Shown: positions 25,368 to 36,622 of the stretch, in pieces
Numbering within the stretch: position 1 is the stretch's first letter
How the letters are laid out: the number at the start of each line of letters is the position of its first letter
NCBI RefSeq assembly: GCF_910592395.1
Contig: NC_088315.1
Coordinates: 20,130,219-20,194,218 of the forward strand
Reading direction: 5' to 3'
Source of the DNA: Lineus longissimus
Lineage: Eukaryota; Nemertea; Pilidiophora; Heteronemertea; Lineidae
Length of the DNA: 64,000 nt
The notes under the pieces: generated by a model
What the model saw: the letters and a program-made list of their open reading frames with translations, nothing else
Databases searched by the model: none
What the model was told of the DNA's origin: nothing
Position numbers and translations under genes: made by a program

Positions 25368-25513
25368 TAGTTCTGTCCTTAATAGAGAGGTGTCCAGTCC
25401 TGATTATAGAGGTCAAATTGAATGGAAATAAGCAAATTGGGACCAAAAATAGTGTCCTTGATAGAGAGGTTGTCCTTAATAGAGAGGTTTCCGCTAAGGG
25501 AGGTTCCACTGTA
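25368..25513. mobile_element. TA-flanked MITE, unit B copy
   Basis: Duplicate of the element at 22167-22312, carried by the segmental duplication rather than by independent insertion. Confidence 0.6.
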
Positions 25514-25637
25514 GTTGAGACTCAAGTTGTCGTAAAAGCATCGACACGCGTCCCGATCTTGGTTCAGACACCGTCGTTTTGCTCCATAATCATTCATGAG
25601 CACTGAACGGTAAGTAATTGTACTGCCATGAGAATCA

Positions 25638-26653
25638 ATGACTGCGTAGAATTCAATATATTGATTGGAAAAAAGCTAACTCAAAATGTTTGAATGGTCG
25701 AGGAGTTTCAAAAATTCTGAATGACAGTTCGTTGTGCTGTCTTCGAATCGATACCATAGGTAAATGATTGGAGGCTCATCGAAATAATCCTCACCAGCTA
25801 CACAATTACAACACACCCTGCAAACATCATTCAACTGTTTGTCCATTATGATTCTTAGATATCTTTACCTGTGAAATTGATAGGACAATTTTTCAAAATA
25901 TTACTTAAAACCAGAATTTATAAGGCGAGCCCGCCGATTGATATCATATTTACCAGTTGTTGTAACATTCGAGATCTGGGGTTCATAGATAGATATACGA
26001 TATATACAATTAGAGGAAGTTTTTATAATTTTTGACAAAATGCTCAAAATGACAGGACAAGGACTGATTTGATTTTTATCTCGTGTTTACGAGGTAAGTT
26101 TCTCGGTTATAACAGATGCGTCTTGTACCCTGCCTTTAATTTGAAAATGACATTTGAACCATTTCAGTCAAAATCCTGCCATTTTGTATTTAAGAACACA
26201 TACCGCAGGCCTACTTGGGTCTCCGAAAGCAGGCATCGACGATGACGTAATCTACATTGTAATGGTTGCCAGCAGCGCAGAATCTTTTAACGTCACTTGG
26301 TCTTTTCTTCGGCCAACTGTTCGTTGCAAGCCAAAATAGAGCCTTATTTCGGCACGCGCGAAGTTGTCCATTCAGGTCATTTTGTCAGCTGTCCTGGGCT
26401 TGGGTATTCCTGACATAGAACTTGGTTTCTTTTCTGTTGCATTGCCCGATTACAAAGTATTGATAGACACACTAAAATGCCGATCATCTTTTAAAATGAC
26501 CTCGAAGTGATGTTATTCAAGATTAGCGACCTCGTTCTCTCCACTGGTTCTTTAAAATGTCGTCTCCCTCTGATCTTCACCTCCTTTCCTTTCTCCTGAA
26601 TTTCACTTGATCCAAAAATATCGTGCTCATTTGAATTTTCAAAACCTACATCG
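25638..26653. other. Intergenic, nothing recognised
   Basis: AT-rich, no exon or element ends identified. Confidence 0.35.
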
Positions 26654-27217
26654 CTGTGGACTAGGCCCACCGGACAAGGGTAGTCAAAATGGCCGACCGG
26701 ACCCCGCCGCATTCAGTAAGTTTCCCCCGATTTTCTCCCATTTAGATATTCTTCGAATGACCTCAAAAGTAGTCAGTATGTGCAAAAAAGTTTGCTTTAC
26801 ATAATGAATGCGCTGCCTTTGCGTAATTTTGCGCAGACGCCAAAGAAGACCTGTAAAGTTTCGAGTCCAAGATGAGGGTAACTGAATTATTCACTTTATA
26901 CCCATCGCCTTTCATCGATATCCAATTCACTAAGAGGTTAAAATTTACAATCCCCGATCGGAAATGACGTAGTTTGATCGCATTCAACTATAAATCCATT
27001 GAACAGTGGTGCTTCGTTAGTCAACCGATGACCTTTTTTTGGGGTGTGATCGGGGATTGTGAACTCGTTCCGGCAAAGGGAACAAACTGACTACTTCGGA
27101 GCTCATTCGAAGAACTCTAAATGGGAGAAAATCGGGGGAAACTTACCGAATGCGGCGGGGTCCGGTCGGCCATTTTGACGAGGGTAATTGCAATTACCCT
27201 CGTCCGGTAGTCCACAG
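26654..27217. mobile_element. Foldback element with arms of about 125-130 bp and a nested MITE
   Basis: The left arm 26654-26777 is the inverted complement of the right arm 27086-27217, with small indels. Shared landmarks are CTGTGGACTA/TAGTCCACAG at the ends, AAAATGGCCGACCGGA, and AGTAGTCAGT at the inner border. The right arm holds an extra small palindrome (GAGGGTAATTGCAATTACCCTC region). A second element sits inside at 26936-27071. Confidence 0.8.
26936..27071. mobile_element. MITE with TTTACAATCCCCGATC ends, copy 1
   Basis: Ends TTTACAATCCCCGATC and GATCGGGGATTGTGAA are inverted. The whole 136 bp matches a second copy at 53004-53158 in BAZ1B intron 1. It is nested within the foldback at 26654-27217, so it inserted after that element. 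Confidence 0.7.
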
Positions 27218-27885
27218 TCCTTCCTGAAATCAGCTTTGGCCAGTTTCAGCCTGGCGCTATCCCGTGCACTCATGGTAAATGCACGCGGCGCAACCTCGTG
27301 ACCCAGTATGATGGTGTGTGCATCGCGCGCTGTGGGCAAATGCACACGTGTCGTGTTACAGAAGTTTTGTGGGTTATGTAGGTCAGGCAAGTGCACATTC
27401 CATGCGGCCGAAATATAACCTTTCGGATGGACATTTTCGTGGCCTAGTGAAACTGACCACCCTAAATAACGAGGGGGGCGTCAATGGACTCTTCTTTCTT
27501 GTAATATACATACATATAGGTTAGGCTTATTACAAATGTACGATTGTCCACAGTTCGCACTTGCAGGCCTATGTGCGTACTGTATTGGAGAAATATGTAG
27601 AATACAAAGGAAGTGCCTTTTCCGCAACCGGACCAAAAACATAATTTCAATAAAGAGTACCAAAATTAGATACTGAAGCCCAATCGTTCATTTATTTTCA
27701 TGAATCCTTTACAGTTTTACCCTCGTTTCACTTTAGACTGATTTCGTTAATAGTTCTTCCAACCAGACGCTACTAGGCCGAAAGCTACTAGGGCTAAAGT
27801 ACACCGCAGCCTACCTAAGTTGGCATGCTAACACCACAGACACTGTTTGTGTCAATCATACAGGATATCAATGATTATGATGGAA

Positions 27886-28250
27886 AATAGCATTCCGCGA
27901 AGATGACGTCACTGCAGCTCCTGCCCTCTATTTCCCCATCGCTGAATTACAGGCAATGTCGGACAAACATGCGGTTTCGTAATGGATTCAGGCTTTCTAA
28001 CTAGGGCAGTTAGATTCAATCTGGCACATGTCCGAGTGTTGGAAATACTACATAATTGTTCTGAATATTTCTGTCTCTGACTCTATGGTATCATTCATGC
28101 TAAAAACAATGCAGGGTCAAAGATAATTGACTTTGAAATAAGCTCAAATGCGTAGAAATAAGTGTCGATGTCCGACTGTCACGTGACTAAAACGTCATCT
28201 TATTCAAATGACCTTGTGAGCTATAAATAGTAACTTCGCGGAATGCTATT
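27886..28250. mobile_element. 365-bp MITE with perfect 17-bp TIRs, copy 1
   Basis: Begins AATAGCATTCCGCGAAG and ends with its exact inverted complement. A 371-bp copy at 35576-35946 is highly similar throughout. The interior carries TGACGTCA, TCACGTGA and, just before the right TIR, CTATAAATAG. The TSD may be TA, but the flanks are ambiguous. Confidence 0.85.
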
Positions 28251-30734
28251 CCTCAAAGCAGCTTCGACATGTTGACCTTGTAATCTCGAGTTAAAGGTTG
28301 TTTGTCCAGTATTAGTTGACTTTGTTTACAATAAGCACGCTAACTTAATAAAAAAAGCAATAGTGTTTCTATCTTAATCTACACAACACCAGTGTTCAAT
28401 ATATGAATTCATATTCAATTGAATGTATATTTTATGAATAATTGAAAATCACAATCACAATTTCAATTTCAAAACTTCAAATTTTGAGCGAACAAACTTG
28501 TCTTAAATGTTCAAGATATGAAAAGTGTGTTTTTGTGATTTGATGATCACCGGAATCAGCCAACTGCAGATGGATTTGCACAGCGGTTTTCAAGGTGTTT
28601 CCGTCATAAGCCAACGATAAGATTAACATCAAAGGATTCCTGAAGGAGAGTACCATCTTGCACTTAGCACCATTCTCATGGAAAGCTATAAATGACACAG
28701 CAAAATGCCGTCGGCGTAGCCAGCAGGGAGTAAGTGGGCAGGGGGCAAAGTCACCAATAAATGTGTTTTTGCAGAAAATTTTCAAAAGGTGTACAATGAG
28801 ATTTGGGAATAACATAAAAAGGCCGCCTTTCCACTGATACCAACCTTTTACTTCACTGGAAGCTTTACGTTGTCCAAAAGACTGTGAAAGTTGACGCAAA
28901 ACAGGGCTCGTTCCGACTGACGAAAAACAGGCCGGCTGAAGATAACATCGTCTGATGTGACTGTTATGAGTCTGGAAACAGATGAATCACGACAACACCA
29001 GATAATTTACCGAGTGGTTAAGGCACTGACATCGATCAGGAAGTATGTATTGGATGCTTCACCGAAACAGCGAAGGCGACGCGATGTAGACCAACACCGA
29101 GGCGGAGCATTTTTGTCCAACATTTTAGCTCGGCCCCTTTCCAGGTGTTTTAGGATAAACCCATTAGTCCTGGACAGCTGCAACTCCTCGATATTTTGAC
29201 AAGTGTAGTATAATGAAAATGCCCGCATTGTTGACACAATGGGTGATATTAACTTTGGTGATATAGGAATATAGACTAATAAGTAAATGCTTTTACTGAA
29301 AACGTCTGTACAATGTACGTTTACACGCGGCATTTCCTATTCGCATGTTCATTTTTATATATGTGTGTATGAATGGGTCAGTTTGTGTCATCATAATACA
29401 TGTGACATGCAAATTCAATAAAAAGACAAACTTCTCTTTCTTCGTTGACTGTAACTACTGTCTATCAAGTGCTAGTTATTTCATGGGGTTCAAGGACATC
29501 TGAGACAATATACGCTCCGTTTCTGTCTTTGTCGTTTTCATTCCAAATCCTTTACGAACGAGGACTTCACCTTTTCCATACATGGTCCCCTTTTCTTGCT
29601 CATCTGACAAACTGATTTCAAAGACGCAAAAGATGACTAACTGCTGTACAGTTTGACATCCAGAAACAGAATAACGCAAACTTAGCATAGGATTGCTTAT
29701 ACGATGCAATTTCTCAAGGAATTTCACTAGATTATGAAAACGCATTAGTACATGTTTCGTCTAACACTACATTTGCATGTTTCAAAAACCCATGAAATTA
29801 ATTTTTTTTTTAAAAAGTGTAAAACGTAGCTAGTGATAATCGCCACTGATTCTGCTATGGATCCATCAATGATTCTATGACGCCTGTGTAACATCACTTT
29901 CCTTTGTCCCGTGTCGGGCAACTTTGTTGATATTCTTAACCGTCTGTGGGATTTGGTCGGTGTCAAAAGTGGCGACGCATATTGGTCATAGAACCTATTT
30001 GATGCATCGGAAATGCCAGAGTCTCCTTCCGTAGGTCTCTACCTGCATAGATATATATAGGTTTTTGTATCTAATGTCAACAGTTTGATCTCAGCATCAA
30101 TCGAAGACATTCTGCGCGACACGCCGTAGAGGCCAATTTGACGTCACTTCTGGAGGGTCCGCCGCACTGGCTAATGAGACCTCAACGGGAACATGTGGGA
30201 ACAAGGGCGACAGTGAGAAAGAGAAACGCATGCGGATGAATTCGAGCGAAACCAACTCAATAAATGCAAATTCGAATCTGTTGACCTCGGCAAGTTGTAC
30301 AAGGCCAATCACATACACATCGTTAACAAGAACGTTGTAAGTAGGCTACATCAGGTAGCAAGTCACTTGTAACCTTAATGATATCAACTCATCCAATCTA
30401 ATGAGAAATCGTTGAACAAGACGATCACTTCTTCTTGATCGTTGATACGGGAAATGTTGTCGGTGATTGGTTCTAACCTCAGGTTGTTACTGTGGTTCGG
30501 GATGGGACATCAATTCAATCAAGGGGGAAGGAACCCTGTCCGAGTGAAGTACATGTAATCAGGCTCTCCAAACAGATTCAGGGTGTAATTTCCCGGTCAT
30601 GTTGGGTTACGTGGTCAGCATCGGCGAGTTCTCATGACAAAGGTTCAAGTGTATTTGCCCCTCTACGCCTCTGGTATATATTCCTTTGGGGTTACAAGAA
30701 GATAAACAACAAATTAATATACTGCGTAAGCTCT
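28251..30734. other. Intergenic, no supported gene
   Basis: Holds a partial copy (about 29240-29335) of the GGGTGATAT MITE found in the GEN1 intron, and a tRNA-like A box (CCGAGTGGTTAAGGC at about 29010) without a matching B box. No exon is supported. Confidence 0.4.
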
Positions 30735-30740
30735 TTAATC
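30735..30740 (-). terminator. Possible poly(A) signal ATTAAA
   Basis: TTTAAT on the plus strand reads ATTAAA on the minus strand, about 70 bp past the stop of the 60-aa precursor. It is a common variant signal; placement fits but is not exclusive. Confidence 0.35.
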
Positions 30741-30805
30741 GTTTCATGTCGCTACTGTCTCATGTATACACGTAAAAGACGATGCTGTCCGGTTTATAGT
30801 TGACA

Positions 30806-30988
30806 TCAGCGTCTTCGTTTTGTAGCTTTGTGCGACTTTCGGTCTTCAGTGTTCGAACTTTCATCGAAGGTCCTCGGGTTTGGGTTGAAAGGCACCCGAC
30901 GCAACTGGTTGCCGTGAAATTGTTGTGCATGCGCTAGGGCACACATCACCACGACCAACAGGATTACCATGCAGACAACGCGAGCCAT
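30806..30988 (-). CDS. Small secreted peptide precursor, 60 aa
   Basis: The frame encodes a clean signal peptide (MARVVCMVILLVVVMCALAHA, cleavage predicted after AHA). A 39-residue mature part begins with Gln-Gln, contains LRRVPFNPNPRTF, an acidic DESSNTED patch and a basic RKSHKATKRRR C-terminus. There are no cysteines in the mature part. The Arg-Arg and Arg-Lys sites could be cleaved by prohormone convertases, which suggests a neuropeptide or cationic host-defence peptide; neither is proven. The coding exon begins in the 5' UTR at 31001 after the acceptor TTTTCTTTTCTCACAG. A noncoding exon ends at 31854 with GTAAGT, and a TATA box sits upstream. I do not recognise the family. Confidence 0.65.
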   Translation of the reverse strand: MARVVCMVILLVVVMCALAHAQQFHGNQLRRVPFNPNPRTFDESSNTEDRKSHKATKRRR

Positions 30989-31378
30989 GTTTGCAATAAG
31001 TCTGTGAGAAAAGAAAATGATGAGAGTAGGGTATCGCGTAAAAAACAGTGCAAATTGTCAAACGCCGGCGTTTTAAATCCATGCCATCAGACCCCTTCTC
31101 CTTACAATTTTGTCTTCATCTGGGTCGTCAAATGAGGTACTAACCAATCAGAGGACCTGTATCAAGCTTGTTCGGTTCATACAGTAGATGGGCCATTAAG
31201 CTTACAGAACTTCTGATTGGCTAATACCTGGACCTTGCTTGTTGAGAATGTTGTTGACACCCTAATACTGCGTTTAACGTGACGAATGGGCGAGTGGACT
31301 GTGGAAACGTTGAAGTGAGCCAGCGACTAATAAGTAGAAACTGGAGGGGCGAACATAGGATTCGGAAGGACGCGATCC

Positions 31379-31400
31379 CCCCCCCCCCCCCCCCCCCCCC
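31379..31400. repeat. C homopolymer
   Basis: A run of about 22-24 C in the intron of the small secreted peptide gene; length is likely assembly- and allele-dependent. Confidence 0.9.
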
Positions 31401-31853
31401 TCCATCCATTGGAATAATTGGGCGTGACTTCTCCTGGATCAGTCGCATTATATACCCCAGCCCAATGCTCGCGACGGATTTTATCGCTATATATACCCCA
31501 GCACGCTACTGTTGCTAGTTACAATTGCTCGCAAGTTATATAACCGCCAGCGAAGCTCGCAAAAGATTTTATTTATCTATATACATGTATATACCCAAGC
31601 ATACTACTATTGCTAGTATTGTTCCCTAGCTATTCACACAGTAAGCGACCTCTAACCAAGCAAGCAAGGTACAAAAGATGTTGATCGGCCTGAAACGAGA
31701 GATTCAGAAACCCGCCGAATCTACACTCCGGGCGCAGTGGACTGGCCTCATTCCTCACCCATTAGGAGACCCAATTAGAATGACGCAATGGACTGCCCCG
31801 GGAGTCTACCCGAATCGGGCCAAGAACAAATTCTACTTTAAACGTGCACTTAC

Positions 31854-31922
31854 CTGAGTACGAAATGATAATGTGAATTCGGAGATTCGACTGTGATCTT
31901 CCAATGGACCAGGGGGCTTATA
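31854..31922 (-). promoter_or_regulatory. TATA promoter and noncoding exon 1 of the 60-aa precursor gene
   Basis: On the minus strand TATAAG (31922-31917) lies in a GC-rich context (CCTTTATAAGCC). Transcription would start near 31890. The noncoding exon would run to 31854 and end at CAG|GTAAGT. An ATGGCGG motif, resembling a YY1 site, is about 30 bp further upstream. Confidence 0.5.
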
Positions 31923-33583
31923 AAGGCGGGATGACAATGGTCTCATCCGCCATCTCGGCGACACAAAGTGGCCAATTACAAACTACAACTGTCAATGAGT
32001 CTAACAAGCATGCGTATTAGAAATGATTAATTTCAATTGAAGAAGCCATTTCGGGGAAGGAGAGTGAAATAGTTCAGATGAGCTTACTGGATTCTGCGCA
32101 GACGCGAAAAAGAAGCGAAAGAGTTTGTAAAGCGCTGTGGGTTTTTTTTCTTTTGCAACAGCTCCTGCATGCAGCTTGAATGACAATAGACTTTCCAGAC
32201 TATCTTGTTTCTGGTGAAATTGAGGGGCGAATAGAAGTGATTGGAAATGCCTTTCGACCCTTTTGGTAGGCAAATCAAATGCAGAAGAAATAGATTATAG
32301 CTTTTCGTGGTGTCAACTTTAGCCTGCTGTCCAGGGCTGTGTGACATTACTTTTTGTGATCACACTATAACAGTTAAGTGACAACAGGTCAGCCAAGTAC
32401 CTTTGGTCGGATCTATCTGAAAACACTTTAACTTCGCTAGTATCTCGTCCCCAGGATGTGGTTACTAGGTCTTATTCAAACCGACTAAGTAACTGTAGAA
32501 CCCTGTGGCTGAGGTTGGCAAAATGTAGTTTTCGGAGTCCCAGTTCTTTTGACTTTTGACTCTCGGCGAGACTTTCCACAATGGAATATTAGACTGCTGA
32601 AGCATTTCTTTCATTTGTCAAAGTTGAGGGACATGTTGAAATTTACCTTGGCGCCTCGTTTCACAAATTTCAATAAGCCTTTCATGAGCTTTGAGTATTG
32701 GCATGGTCTTACAAGTAGGCCTATAGTCGATCATTAATTTGGTGCAAGGTCTTTAGGTGCTTTGATCATTATAATTATTTGTGACGCTGAAATTAAGATA
32801 CCAGGTGGTTAAGTGTGCTGTTTTATAAGGGACGTGATGCTGACGATTGCGACTGTCTGCAATTTCAAATTAATGTAAACCTTTGCTATTGATTGACCTA
32901 AGGAATGGCCCTGATCTCAGAGAACTATAGGCCAGCCAGTACTCCTTGAGGTGTGCACTTGGTTTACCTTCAGGATAGTAGTGTAGGCCTACCACTTAGG
33001 GCCTTGGAAGCATGTCGTTCAAATAGCTAATTAGTCAATTAGCCTTTCCCAATCAGTCTTTGACAATATGATTGCAGATGTCCCGAATGGATCATAGATA
33101 TTTCATATTAGACTCGCATTAGTTCGGTATCATAATCCCACTGTTTCTAAAAGCGAATTCCAACACACTTATTAGACACGTCATCGTGAATTATGGACTT
33201 TTCAGTGGACAACTTGAATACGACCGGTGTAGCAGGTGAAGATGTCCTGCTGGAAAAAGTCTTCGGCCCTATTTTTGTATTGTGACGGACTATGCTAATC
33301 AACATGAATGTTTCGATAGAGACCACGACCGTCAATGCCACAGATATGGAAAGCGCATAATCGTTTGTTCCCGTTTGCACTATAGTACTTTCTATCCTGG
33401 GCCATTTCAAATTTTACACCAAAAATTTATAACCTCCAAATCTCTGCTTTCGGTTATCCCAAAATGGTGATATCGACATGGAGATTTTATTCAATCAGAG
33501 CCAGCTTCCGTGATAACGAAGCCTGTGTAATGCTTTGCATATAAATGGCGTTAAAGTGTCACTCTGTGTCTTTAACAATCCCA
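31923..33583. other. Intergenic, nothing recognised
   Basis: About 32341-32450 matches 43895-43975 (shared TTACTTTTTGTGATCACACT and GATCTATCTGAAAA), a dispersed repeat. No exon supported. Confidence 0.4.
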
Positions 33584-33767
33584 CGATGTCCGATCAAAGA
33601 CAAAATTATTTAATTCGTGCGCGATTACATTCGCAGTTGTTCAGGCAGGCAGCAGGGTTAACAGCGTATTATGTAATCACCCGTCACCCTTCCGTTTTCC
33701 AGCAAAATTAGTTATGCATGAGCGATATCGCGTACGAATAAACAATTTTGTCTTTGATCGGGCACCG
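33584..33767. mobile_element. 184-bp MITE with TIRs of about 40 bp
   Basis: The left end CGATGTCCGATCAAAGACAA and the inverted complement of the right end (CGGTGCCCGATCAAAGACAA) agree at nearly every base and continue for about 40 bp. No TSD is clear. Confidence 0.7.
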
Positions 33768-34727
33768 TGAAGGTGACGAACATTTACCGACGTACAAGTG
33801 CTTTTCAAGAACGCCACCGCAGTTAACTAGCATGAACCAATAGGTTAACGGTTTAACATTTCACCACGGGGTCACCCTGAGGAATCAGTACCAGCCACTC
33901 CGAGGGTTTCCCACCTCTCCGAGGCAAGACTAAGGTTCGGAAGTGGTAGTGCTACTCCATTCGTTCAAACACTGAAGCCCGCAGATTGAAAACCTACGCG
34001 TGCGTACAAGGGTGGCGAGGCGACTGAAAGTACATGTATAGCTCTGAGAAGCAAGGACGTTTTATAGTACAATGTACCTCCATATGGGAGAAGGGAGTAA
34101 CTCTCAGAAAGGTTTTTGCGGATTCTTCTTGGTGGGGTATGTCGATCTATCTCTTGTGTCATTTGGTCTAAATACTTCCATGGTCTAAGCGAGCCACGTT
34201 GAAAGCAATATCGCGACTGAACCCCCACAGCACGGCTGGCTTATTGAATTATATCGCCGTCGATTTGTAAGACGATTAGCACCTGCGGTGAAGATAGTTA
34301 ATTTCAGTAAGGCGCCGATCATTTAGCTCCTGTACATGTACGCAATTAGGGACAGGGCATATATGTGAATTTGAGGACAAATCGATCGCACTGAGCACTG
34401 ACTGGATGTGGAGCACAGATATGAGCATAGTATAAGTTAGACCAATACTTCGTCCGAGGCTAGATAATGGGCTAAGTGTAAGTGGCCATTGCGACCACTC
34501 GCGAACATTGTTTGAAATCGAATGCCATATAAAAAGGGCACTTTGAATTGAAAATGGTACAGATGGCACAAACGACGCCATTCTGTCAAGCTTGTACGTG
34601 AAATGAAAAACTTGAAAAAAATTTTCTTCTACAACAACACTGACCACCAAGGTTTTTTATCAAGATATACCCCGGCTATGTTTAAAGGGAGTATATACCA
34701 TGAGGTTCAGGATGCGACACCAACGGC

Positions 34728-34800
34728 TTCATGGCATAGTGGGTAAGACAGCAAGGATCAAGTGGCGAGGGTTCCGAGTTCGAACCCGCTCGAGGAATAT
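34728..34800 (+). mobile_element. tRNA-like SINE head
   Basis: A box TGGCATAGTGGGTAAGACAG and B box GAGTTCGAACCCG sit at tRNA spacing, followed by an AT-rich tail. Stems do not close, so it is not a functional tRNA gene. Confidence 0.5.
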
Positions 34801-35575
34801 TTTTCAATTTTTCTGTGACCCGTCTCGTCAATGAACTTGTTGTTTGTGCAGTCAAGTGAGACCAGTCGCTGGGTGTCTACCATGTTTCAAGTGCTGTTGG
34901 TCATTTGGTGGTCGGGCGTTTGTGTTTTCTAACTTGGCTATTCGGGGTTTTATGCATGCATGTCAGCTTTTATGCTACACGGGCATTTCTCTTAGATGAA
35001 ATGTTTGTGGCTTACAAGTAGGTCGCGAAAATACATAAATTGTTTGTAATTCCTTAACGCAACGATGTTTGACGGCTTTCCTATATTCTTGACAGCAATA
35101 TCATTACATCTGCCAAGTGACGAATTGACCATATGCTCCCAAGTGCAACACATTAATTGTTTATGCAGCCATCGATATCAAAATAATGTTTAACCGTCGA
35201 ACCATCACCGCGGACAAAGACGGACAATTTTGTCCAATAATTCCTCATTACTGCCTCATTGGACCAACCATAGAATCATCGCCACTCATTACGAACCAAT
35301 CTCCAAGCATTTACCAAGTCGCCGCAAAAAGCTCGATACTGTACCCACTGTACCAGAGAGGAGAGAATTGAATTTTGGATCGCAGTGATAGAAAACTCAT
35401 AATCTATTGGTTGATAATGGACACAGTGATGTACTTATCGTCACCCTCCAACGATAATTGCCTAACTCACTTTTCGGCCATTTTGAGATTTTTGCCATTG
35501 GGACCTACAATAAGAATGCCTAAGTCATTGACCAATCAAAACCCTGTATCCAGCTCAAAATGTTCATTGTATCTT
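34801..35575. other. Intergenic, nothing recognised
   Basis: AT-rich sequence without exon or repeat ends. Confidence 0.35.
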
Positions 35576-35946
35576 AATAGCATTCCGCGAAGATGGCGTC
35601 ACTGCAGCTGCTGCCCTCTATTTCCCCATCACTGATTTACAGGCAATGTCGGACAAACATGCGGTTTCGTAATGGATTCAGGCTTTCTAACTAGGGCAGT
35701 TAGATTCAATCTGGCACATGTCCGAGTGTTGGAAATACTACATAATTGTTCTGAAAATTTCTCTGTCTGACTCTATGGTATCATTCATGCTAAAAACAAT
35801 GCAGGGTCAAAGATAATTGACTTTGAAATAAGCTCAAATGCGTAGAAATAAGTGTCGATGTCCGACTGTCACGTGACTAAAACGTCATCAATATCTTATG
35901 CAAATGACCTTGTGAGCTATAAATAGTAACTTCGCGGGATGCTATT
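35576..35946. mobile_element. 371-bp MITE, copy 2
   Basis: Full-length partner of 27886-28250. The right TIR has one mismatch, the CRE-like site is mutated to TGGCGTCA, and the E-box (TCACGTGA) and CTATAAATAG are kept. Confidence 0.85.
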
Positions 35947-36290
35947 GTAAATGAATAAGTTCCCAGTAAGATTTGAATTAGTTTATACATGTTTTCTCAA
36001 AAGTAGCTAAAATGAATTAGGCAATTAGGAGGGTGACGTTATGCGGTTGGGTTCTGCGCCGCGACGAGTGTGGGTATAAATTGCGGAAATTCACCGCTAA
36101 TCCTTCGAGGCTGTCGTCTGTTATTGTCGACTGCAGAGGTGGGATCGTGTCGGAACCGCGACACGACACAAAAACAATCTGGCTGACCTGGGTGTGCAAC
36201 GGCACATGATCTTGCAGAGGTCGGGTTTGAGGCGACAGGGCCAATGATCGTCCCAAGTTTCACCGGTATGTGATATTCAGCGACTCAATT

Positions 36291-36500
36291 GGGTCAATGA
36301 AGTGATGGGTTTTAACCAAAGGCGATCGTCAGACGGAGCAGTATTTTCGAAGGTGAAATACCATTGGAATGGGGTCAATGAAGTGATGGGTTTTAACCAA
36401 AGGCGATTACCTGACGGTGCAGTATTTTCACAGGTGAAATACCATTGGAATGGGGTCAATGAAGTGATGGGTTTTAACCAAAGGCGATCGTCAGACAGAC
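36291..36500. repeat. 81-bp tandem repeat, 2.5 copies
   Basis: Units start at 36291, 36372 and 36453 with GGGTCAATGAAGTGATGGGT. The period is a multiple of three, so it keeps frames open by chance on both strands. Confidence 0.85.
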
Positions 36501-36616
36501 ACTGAGGCAGGGAAGATACACGCATGGGGTTTTTCTCAGCAGAATCCAGGGTCAGTTTAGACCTGTGTACAACAAAGCAAAAAGAAACACCACAGCTACA
36601 TCTTATACACATCCAC

Positions 36617-36622
36617 TTTATT
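36617..36622 (-). terminator. Poly(A) signal of BAZ1B
   Basis: TTTATT reads AATAAA on the minus strand. It is the first canonical signal I find after the stop at 38094, giving a 3' UTR of about 1.5 kb (38093 to about 36600). Confidence 0.55.

Larger units (their letters stand above)
22438..25637. repeat. Tandem duplication, unit B (3200 bp)
   Basis: Second unit of the duplication at 19203-22437. It is collinear throughout, with scattered substitutions and one deletion of about 34 bp near 24270 relative to unit A. Confidence 0.95.

Noticed and set aside
28477..28899. A 140-codon minus-strand frame
   Set aside because: No signal peptide, domain, splice context or poly(A) signal; composition is ordinary for AT-rich intergenic DNA.
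33147..33410. A minus-strand frame with a hydrophobic stretch resembling a membrane helix
   Set aside because: A single hydrophobic run with no neighbouring exons or family motif; could easily arise by chance.
36277..36612. A frame with repeated RLWLKPITSLTPF on the minus strand
   Set aside because: It comes from the 81-bp tandem repeat (a multiple of three) downstream of BAZ1B; no splice sites or homology.
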